This document shows, piece by piece, positions 56,632 to 64,000 of a stretch of 64,000 nucleotides of DNA (positions are counted from its first letter, which is position 1; the number at the start of each line of letters is the position of its first letter). Where the stretch lies: assembly GCA_030737835.1 (NCBI GenBank), contig CM060851.1, positions 10,840,154 through 10,904,153 on the forward strand, in the 5' to 3' direction. Under the pieces are notes generated by a model, which was not told the origin of the DNA, did no database searches, and worked only from the letters and a program-made list of their open reading frames with translations. This stretch comes from Acorus gramineus (lineage: Eukaryota; Streptophyta; Magnoliopsida; Acorales; Acoraceae). The position numbers and the translations under genes are program-made.

Positions 56632-58573
56632 CATTTTTTATTGAGATATATGCATCGATAAAGAAAACATACAACGTATTCTATTTTCTTTGTGACATCC
56701 TCCATGCTGCACAGCTAGCATGCGATTACGAGTAGGCTTGAACCTCAATATTGTACAGCAGCTCTCTTCTTGACTTTCAATTTTTTGATATAATATATTA
56801 AAAACTTCTTTTGTGATGAAGCACCAGCAATTGCGCGTCTCTCTTATTGTGACTCAACATCAGCAGACAACAAGATCAAGGTAATATTACAATATCAATA
56901 TCCACATAAATGAGAACAGAATGTCAGCTCGATCAGGATTTTCTCATCTCATGTTAGAAAGTTTAATTTAACAAGAGTCCTATACATAGACCTCATTATT
57001 TAGGCCCCACCACAAGTTCCATTAGATGTCAATATGCTATTGGTTTTCTAGTTGACTTTTATAAAAGTGTAAAAAAAAAAAAAAAATACAAAACTACCCC
57101 TATATGAATCACGCCAAAACCCTTTTTTTCGTGACCGTTTCCTCCTCTTGAAACGCATTCCAAAAATATCTAACAAATATTTTTATAGCCATCGTCACTT
57201 AAAAAAATCATTTCGGCCGACCTATTCATCTCCGGCGATCGGCGTCACCACCTCTAGATTCTTCTCGCCGTCCTCTATCATATGAGATCTGGTTTGGCTA
57301 TCTTTTCAGTCCTTCTCCGGACTCCACCTTTTCCGACTCAGTTATATTTTGTGATTGTAACTTATTGCACAAAAAGTTTAGTTACATTTGTGAATGTAAC
57401 TAAACTTTTTGTTGCCTTTTAAAAAATGCAATTGACTTAGTTATATTTAGTTTAGTTGCCTTTTATTATATAAGACATATAAACACCAATTACATTTCAA
57501 AAATGTAATTGACTTACAAAATATAATGCATAAATGTTCAAATTAATTAGTTTGAAATGTTACACAACGATACGCTAATACAACATCAAAACTCTATAAA
57601 TCCTCCAAAATAATAAATTTAACATCAAACGCCAGATTTAAAGAAAAAATTACAAACAAAAGCCAAATCAAAGACTGCTAGATTTAATATCAAACACCAA
57701 ATTGAAGAAAAAATTGTAACAAATGCAAGAATAAATAATAACAAAGGTCACACCTAAATCAACAGATATTGAAAACGATAGTCAAATCGATCAATTGTTC
57801 AAAAAAAAGATCAGTTACATTTGTCAATGTAACTGACTTTAACATCAGTTTTAAGTATTGGCTTATATAGTGTCAGTTACACTCATAAATGTAACTAACT
57901 TTTTAAAATATTGCATAATTTGATCAAAATAGTTTAACATGTAATTAGCTTACGGATGTTACACGCATAACTATTAATATGAACTTCACTCCACGGTAAA
58001 AAAACGATGTTTTAGATTGTTTAAAAAGAAAAGAACATGCCCATAAAAAATAATTTAACATCAAACACCATTTTCAACAAAAAAATATATATGTAAAATT
58101 AGCTGATTAGACCTCAATTGCTAACCAAACAAATAAAAAAGACATCTGAATCGAGTGACATTAAAACGATAATCAAAATCGTTGAAATCAAATAAGTGGT
58201 TGATGGATCTTCAAAAAAAAAAAAAAATTTTGATCTTCTACTAGGTGTTTTTAAAATCAATAATGGTGTTCTAAAAAAGAAATAAATTATTGATTATGGA
58301 TGTATAAATAATTCAATTGGAATGAATCCAAAAACAAAAAAAGAAATGTGAATTATAAATGGAAAGGATTTATTGTCATCGTCATTAGTCTAACTATATA
58401 GATGGAAATGAGTAATTAATTATAACTGTCTCTTTGATTATGGGAACAGTTACCGAATAAAGAAAAAAAACCACAAAAAGGGTAAAACAGGTATTATGCA
58501 TATGAGGCTTACTTGGGGCCTATAAGTTGGAGCTTGTGAATCGTTTTCCAGTGCTGCTACCTGGGCCCGAGAA
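56632..58573. mobile_element. Mutator-like non-autonomous element in AT-rich DNA
   Basis: A left end near 56993 contains TTAGGCCCCACCACAAG, and the right side at 58480-58545 contains 'ggtattatgcatatgaggctta' and 'ggggcctataagttgg'. The right side matches a similar right end at 59780-59870. Between them, short palindromes such as GTTACATTTGTGAATGTAAC repeat (57375-57410, 57810-57835, 57870-57900). No coding region was found. Exact termini and target duplications are not settled. Confidence 0.45.
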
Positions 58574-59875
58574 ATTAAGCCCCATTTGTGAGCCCCAATA
58601 GGTGGCACTCTCCAATTGGTTCCCTATTTAACTTTTTCTAATTACCAAAAATGACAATGATAAGACTACCCTTCTTATAAATTTAAAAATTGGTTCTAAC
58701 TAACTATTGTAACTGAATCCCACAAAGGGTTGCACCATTAAGACCTAATATGTTTTTTAAAAAATTGAATTTTAGGGTTTTGATTAGTGCAAAACCATAT
58801 GAACGAAAAAAAGGACAGATTTCTGGTGAAAAAAAGAACATCAACTACATGTTATCAATTAAGATACAATAATGTATCTAAAAATTCAAATGAACAAATA
58901 TGGTCTACATGCTACTGAGAATTGCACATAAAATTCATAAAAGGTCTTCAAAATGTCAACAATAAGCAATTAAATATTAATCAGCTATACATTATTCAAA
59001 TCCATAAAAATAAAAATAACAACCTTCAAAAAATGGTCTAAAATTCAAATTCAGATACAAGTGTATCTGGAATTTGAATTAACAAATACATTAAAAAAAT
59101 GGGCTGGAATTCAAATTTAGATACAGATGTATTTGGAATTTGAATTAACAAATACACATTCTATACAAGTGAATGTGTACTGTATTTGAAAATCTTGCAT
59201 CTGAATGAGTCGAATAATGTTAATACAATGCTAAAAAAATATGATAAATGACACATTATGCATAATTATACACAAAACACACAATCATAAACGATTGTAT
59301 AGATCATACTTGGTACACAACAATGCATGTAAATCAAGATACACGCCATGTATTTGAATTTAAAATGAAATTCAGATTCAATACCTGTTAAACAAAGCTA
59401 AAAAATATAATCAAAATCAGAAAATCCAAAGAGTCAACTGAATCAGAAGAACCGAAACCTAATACATCTTATTTTGACAAAAAAAACTATCAAACAAAGC
59501 TTTTCATTAGAACTCCAAAAACAAAATCCAATTTTTTTACCTACTAAGATCATAAAATATGTCTTTCCAAACTCACCGTCAATTGATCTTCATCCACAGA
59601 ACTTTCAAAACCCATAACACAAGAAAAAATTGATCGTCAATTGATTTTTCCAAACTCACCGTCAATTGATCTTCAATTGGAAGGGATCACACAAGAAAAA
59701 AAATTAAAGAACAAATGGGATTGATGCAATCATTCTAAATTGTAACCACCTCCTCAAAATATAGGGACCAATAATAGCAAAAATACAATATAAGGGTATA
59801 ATGGGTATTATGCATGTGCCAACTTATGGGGTTTTTGATGGGGCCTAAAGTTTGGGGCTTAAAAATCATTATTGA
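58574..59875. mobile_element. Second Mutator-like non-autonomous element
   Basis: The left end TTAAGCCCCATTTGTGAGCC with CCAATAGGTGGCAC is the inverted counterpart of the right end GTGCCAACTTATGGGG with TTTGGGGCTTAAAAATC (59815-59870). The interior is AT-rich and has repeated blocks such as GATACAAGTGTATCTGGAAT and its variants near 59055 and 59115. No gene is seen. Confidence 0.5.
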
Positions 59876-61423
59876 AATAATAATGATTTTTGGGCCCCAA
59901 TTGGTAGACCCATCCTAAGCCCCATTAGGTGGCAAGTATGAATTTCCTATATTACCCCCTCACAATTAATCTCTTCGTTGCTTCCATAACCGGTCCACGG
60001 GGTTAGTTACGATTTGGAGATCACTTCCCTTTCTGGAATATACGGATTCAATTGCACGTTCAAGAAAATAAAAAATCCTGAGTTTCATTTTTTTTTTCCG
60101 ATTGTTCTCTCGCAACGAAAACAAATATCAATTTTTTTTTTCATTCATATTTGATTGGTGGAGAAGAGAAGACAAAAACGAGTTTTGTTTTTGTTTTTGT
60201 GCGATCTGTTTGTGGTGCAAACATTCAGGTTAGGCCAATCGGAACGCCCAAAAATTGAAGATTTAGAATTTTTAGATCCAGTTTATCGGTGAAAATGAAA
60301 ACAAACATCGTAATCGTTATTTTTTTCAGTTTGATCGGTTCAGAATATAAGAATTACACGATTGTGGTGGAAATAATGGCGATCCATTCAGGTTAGATTG
60401 TTTTCGATTTGAATAATTCCAATTGATCTGATTTTTTTAACTGTTCCTTTGAACCATCATATACTTTTTTTTTATACATAATTTAATTTAATTTAAGATA
60501 CGTGTTGTGTATCTAAATTCTCGTTCTTGTGTTTTACATTCAAGCATGTATAATCAGCTTTCTAGTGGTGTGTATATGTACATTTATGCATATTAAGTCA
60601 TTCAGCATATTTTATAGCTTTAAATGATTGGTATTCAACTCATTAGATTCAATATTCAGTAGTATCAAATGTGTAGATGTTAATTCCAATTCTAGATACA
60701 TGTGTATCTTGATGTTGTTTCCAGCCCAATTTGAAGTTTGATTTATTATTTTATATGGATTTGATCAATGCCTATATGATTAATATTCAATTGCTTATTG
60801 TCGTATGTATATAAAGGCTTGAATGACTTTCATTGAAAATCTATGTGTGTTTTGCTAATTAGCTTGTAGACCATGAAATTATTTTTTTGTTTTTAAGATA
60901 CAATACTGTATCTTAATTATATAACATGTGACAACTTCCTAATTTTTTAACAGGCAGTGATGACGATTGTATGGATGATACATGTGAAGACTCAATTCAT
61001 TTGGAAGACATCCATGATGCATGTGATCTGGAAACCAGTTTGATGAATGAACTGTTTGATTTGGCTGATCAGCAAAATGTAGATGAGATTGTAGGATGTG
61101 CAAAACAGTCTATTCCATCTGTTGGGATGTGCTTTCATTCTGAAGATGAGGTGCATATGTTTTATAATAATTTTGCTTACAAGGTTGGATTTGGGATTGC
61201 CAAGATTCATGGGTAAAAGGATGAAAATGGAAGACAAAGGTTTTTTTTCTCTTGCTTATTGTAGAAATGGGACGCATGTGCCATCTGGAAAGAATGCCTT
61301 TAATTCCCGATCATCAATTAAGAGTGGTTGTGGTGCCAGGATAAACATCAATGTTAAGGGAAATGAGTGTTTTTTTATATCAAAAATGGTTTTAGATCAT
61401 AACCATCATTTAAGCCCCCTTAA
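59876..61423 (+). mobile_element. Mutator-like element carrying a FAR1-type gene, truncated
   Basis: Its left end (TTGGGCCCCAATTGG and AAGCCCCATTAGGTGGCAAG at 59893-59935) is a mirror image of the right end of the preceding element, with AAAATCATTATT and AATAATGATTTT meeting back to back at 59857-59887. The FAR1-like gene lies about 440 bases inside. The right end is lost where gypsy sequence begins near 61424. Confidence 0.5.
60375..61423 (+). pseudogene. FAR1-type DNA-binding domain gene (MULE transposase N-terminus), broken
   Basis: A short first exon (ATG at 60375, MAIHS, donor near 60391) joins in frame to the exon starting 60954 after a CAG acceptor. An acidic lead (DDDCMDDTCEDSIHLED) is followed by VGMCFHSEDEVHMFYNNFAY and, after an in-frame TAA near 61215, by DENGRQRFFSLAY, GCGARININVKGNECF and [10 protein letters not shown]. 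This is the WRKY-GCM1-like zinc-finger (FAR1) domain found in FHY3/FAR1 transcription factors and in related Mutator transposases. The MULE-like end nearby favours a transposase. The domain is cut off just after HHLSP by the gypsy fragment, so no catalytic core remains. Confidence 0.75.
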
Positions 61424-62481
61424 AGGTAATGCCTCCAAATCTTCACCATAAAGGTAATGCCTCCAAATCTTCAACGCAAAGATCACCGCTGCCAACTCCA
61501 AGTCATGAGTGGGATAATTTACTTCATGCACTTTCAGCTGATGAGAAGCGTATGCAACTACTTTCCCATTTTGCATCAGCACACAACCCAAACCTCGATG
61601 AGAAGCATCGCAGTACACCACGTATCCACCAGGACCAGATGGAATGGTCAAAATAGGAGCAGATGTAAGCCTCCGCTTCAGCTCTTGGAAACTTTTCTCA
61701 CACTGCTCCGACCAGACATACTTGGCATTCTTCTGAGTTAGACGGGTCAACGGAACTGTAATCTTCAAGAAATCCTGAATGAACGTCCGGTAGTAACCCG
61801 CTAAGCCCAGAAAACTTTGAATCTCCATAGCATTCATCGGTTGCTTCCACTCTATTACGGCCTTGATCTTCGAGGGGTCGACAGAAATTCCGGTCTCAGA
61901 GATAACATGACCAAGAAACATCACGCTCTCTAACCAAAACTCGCACTTGCTGAACTTTGCATAGAGTTGATGCTCCTTCAGCTTCTGAAGCACCAAGCAA
62001 AGATGTTCAGTATGTTCTTCCTTGTTCTTTGAGTATATCAGAATGTCATCGATGAAGACAACAACAAACTCATCAAGGAAAGGTTTGAAGATCCAATTCA
62101 TCATGTCCATGAATGCTGTAGGGGCATTTGTTCAAACCAAATGGCATGACCAGAAATTCATAATGCCCATAACGAGTGCGAAAAGCCGTCTTCGGGATGT
62201 CCTCCTTCTTCATGTTCAACTGATAATAGCCCGACCTTAGATCGATCTTGGAGAAGACCGTAGCTACTCGAAGTTGATCGAACAAGTCGTCTATCCTTGG
62301 GAGAGGATACCGGTTCTTGATCGTCTTTTGATTCAGCTGACGGTAGTCAATACATAGTCGCAATGAACCGTCTTTCTGTCTAACGAACAACACCGGCGTG
62401 CCCCAAGAGGACACACTCGGCCTTGCAAACCCTTTCTCTAGCAGTTCCTTTAACTGAGCTTTCAACTCCGCCAGTTCTGCT
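61424..62481 (-). pseudogene. Ty3/gypsy RT - RNase H fragment
   Basis: On the minus strand, 62465-62073 encodes RT palm blocks ([31 protein letters not shown]). The frame shifts by one inserted base near 62120, and 62110-61406 continues with [30 protein letters not shown] and RNase H ([16 protein letters not shown]) to [15 protein letters not shown] and the order RT-RNase H fit plant chromovirus-type gypsy pol. Gag, protease and integrase are absent. The right side is interrupted by the LTR at 62482 and the left side joins the FAR1 element with a 28-bp tandem repeat at 61425-61480. Confidence 0.9.
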
Positions 62482-64000
62482 TGTTATATATGTGTCACTT
62501 TTAACCTGCTGGTAACCGTTGGAGCGTTTTGGCAGTTTTTTATTTTTTTTCGATTTTCGATCGGAACCGCTAATTTTTGGACTGTTAGCTATCGTCCTGA
62601 GTTAGAGGACTCCGATTGGAAATCTAACTGCATATTTGGTGTCCTGGTGCCATTTTAAGCCTCTCACGAAAATTTCATCAAATTCCGGTAACGTTTCCAA
62701 AATTTCACAGTTCCGCGGCATATCCGGGTTTTTAAGTGACTTACTATATATATGTGAGATCTAAAAAGTGAGATGCACTATTCATCATCCCTACCAAAGT
62801 TTCCCTCTCTCCTCTCTCTCTTTTTCTCCCATTTGAAGCCCTTAGACCCCTCAAACCCAAAAACCCAAAGCATAGGAAGTGTAGATCGGGTCCCGATCTA
62901 CACCCCGGTGCTTTCAAATTCGAATTCCGGTGAGTTTTGCCCCTCCATCCCCCCTCTCTTCTTCCCTGATTTGGACCATTTCGGAGGTGGGAGTAGATCC
63001 GGGCGTTGGAAGCCTTCTGGGAGAGGTTTCGGTGCGCGGAGAGCAACCGGACATCTCTTCCTCCCCTTGGTAAGCCTCTTTTCCTCTCTTTTCTTGCATA
63101 GATGTATGCTAGGGGGTGGATTTGGGGTTGGGTGGGGGTCGGCGGCTGTGGGTGGCCGTTGGCGGCGGTGGGGGGGGGTGGGGGTCGGAGGCCATTGGTG
63201 GCCGGAGGTGGGTGGTAGAGGAGCTCGGGCTGGGTGGGCTGGCAGTCCCGGGCAGCAGGCAGCACAGGCAGGCGCAGCTGGCGAGCAGCGACAGGGCGCG
63301 CGCGCGCGTGCGCACGGACGTGCGCACGGGCATGCGCTCGGGTTGGCGCTGGGCGCGCTGGGTAGGACTAGCTCGGGTAGGCTGGGAGCGGGTGCACCAG
63401 GTTTGCCGGGCGCGCGAGCGCGTGCGCGCGGGTGCGCGCGCGGGCGTGCGCTCGGGGGGTGCAGGGGGAGGTGTGTGGAGCAGGATGGCTGCGGGCTGTG
63501 CGAGCAGGGCAGGCCGGCCGGGCAGGCCATGCTCGGGCAGCTGGCAGGGGGTGCTCGGGCATCAGGCGGGCAGTGGCTATGCGTGCAGGGCGAGCGGTGC
63601 TCGGGCCACTCGGCGACGCGCGCAGGCAGGCAGCGCGGGCAGGCTGGCAGGCGCGCTGGGCGAGTGTTGCGTGGGCGTGCGCGTGGGCGCTGGGTGAGGG
63701 TCCCGGGTGCTGGGCGCTGAGCGTCGGGTGCTGGGCCGCGGATACCGGGTGCTGGGCTGAGGCGCAGGCGTGCGCGCGGTGCAGTGGGTGTGAGCGCGTG
63801 GTGCGCGCGGGTAGAGGGTGGTAGGTGTGCGCGGAGTGCGCGCGGATAGGGGCTGGAGGTGCGCGCGGGGCGAGGCGCTGCGCGCGGGGCGTGCGGGTTG
63901 CTCGCGGGCCAGCGCGGGGCGTGCGGGTGCGCGCGGGCTGCTGCGCTGGGGGCGCAGTGGGCGCGCGGTGCACCCGGGCGGCTCGGCTGCGGGTCCAGGC
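62482..64000 (+). mobile_element. Long GC-rich gypsy-type LTR, cut by the window end
   Basis: It begins TGTTATATATGTGTCAC and follows the 41104-44056 solo LTR in opposite orientation: the same 'ctgttagctatcgtcctgag'-type block, a TATATATATGTG box near 62742, a transcribed leader near 62780-63075 and an extremely GC-rich block from about 63115. Long frames on both strands here come from GC-rich composition and are not genes. Whether it is a solo LTR or the start of a full element cannot be told. Confidence 0.75.

Noticed and set aside
62744-63973. Long Gly/Arg/Ala-rich frames up to 315 residues
   Set aside because: Same GC-rich LTR sequence as 42.6-43.2 kb in the opposite orientation; composition artefact.

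Overview
The window is plant nuclear DNA, most likely a eudicot or other angiosperm with a repeat-rich genome. The evidence is split genes with GT-AG introns, plant-type phosphoinositide phospholipase C, a SHAQKYF-class MYB, an F-box gene, and many plant transposon families. No bacterial or organellar genes are present. All calls come from reading the sequence by eye; no database search was run, and the species is not determined.

Region 1 (1-21.4 kb) is AT-rich and gene-poor. It holds small inverted-repeat elements, three degenerate copies of an unnamed ~0.9 kb repeat, and a decayed endogenous pararetrovirus (Caulimoviridae-like, minus strand, 6116-14474). The virus copy is longer than one genome: a ~7.2 kb circle plus a ~1.17 kb terminal repeat. 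A 15-bp direct repeat flanks it, and its viral 3' end stops in the tRNA-Met primer site. It is followed by a broken PIF/Harbinger transposase and several MITE- or SINE-like relics.

Region 2 (21.5-41.1 kb) is the real gene content. Two tandem PI-PLC genes (21826-26456 and 28407-34692, plus strand) each have nine exons of identical lengths, each giving 1725 coding bases and 574 residues. An intact MYB repressor-like gene (27129-27689, minus) lies between them. A broken MYB copy (about 40380-40894, minus) lies after the second. The layout is therefore a duplicated PLC-MYB block of ~6.6 kb, later expanded by insertions. Comparing the two PLC genes shows the empty sites of three intron insertions. 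A gag-only LTR retrotransposon (36768-40330) with perfect 5-bp target duplications separates PLC2 from the MYB pseudogene.

Region 3 (41.1-56.6 kb) is a nest of retroelements around remains of the MYB promoter. It contains a ~2.95 kb solo LTR flanked by a perfect 82-bp direct repeat, a LINE 3' end, an isolated LTR with primer site, an F-box gene, a 135-bp TRIM-like solo LTR and a LINE ORF1 relic. A nearly intact Ty1/copia element (49185-55771) is inserted in a third, inverted copy of the MYB promoter. A further solo LTR follows at 55910-56631.

Region 4 (56.6-64 kb) carries a family of Mutator-like ends, a relic gene with a FAR1-type DNA-binding domain (probably a MULE transposase), a Ty3/gypsy RT-RNase H fragment, and a second long GC-rich gypsy-type LTR that runs off the window.
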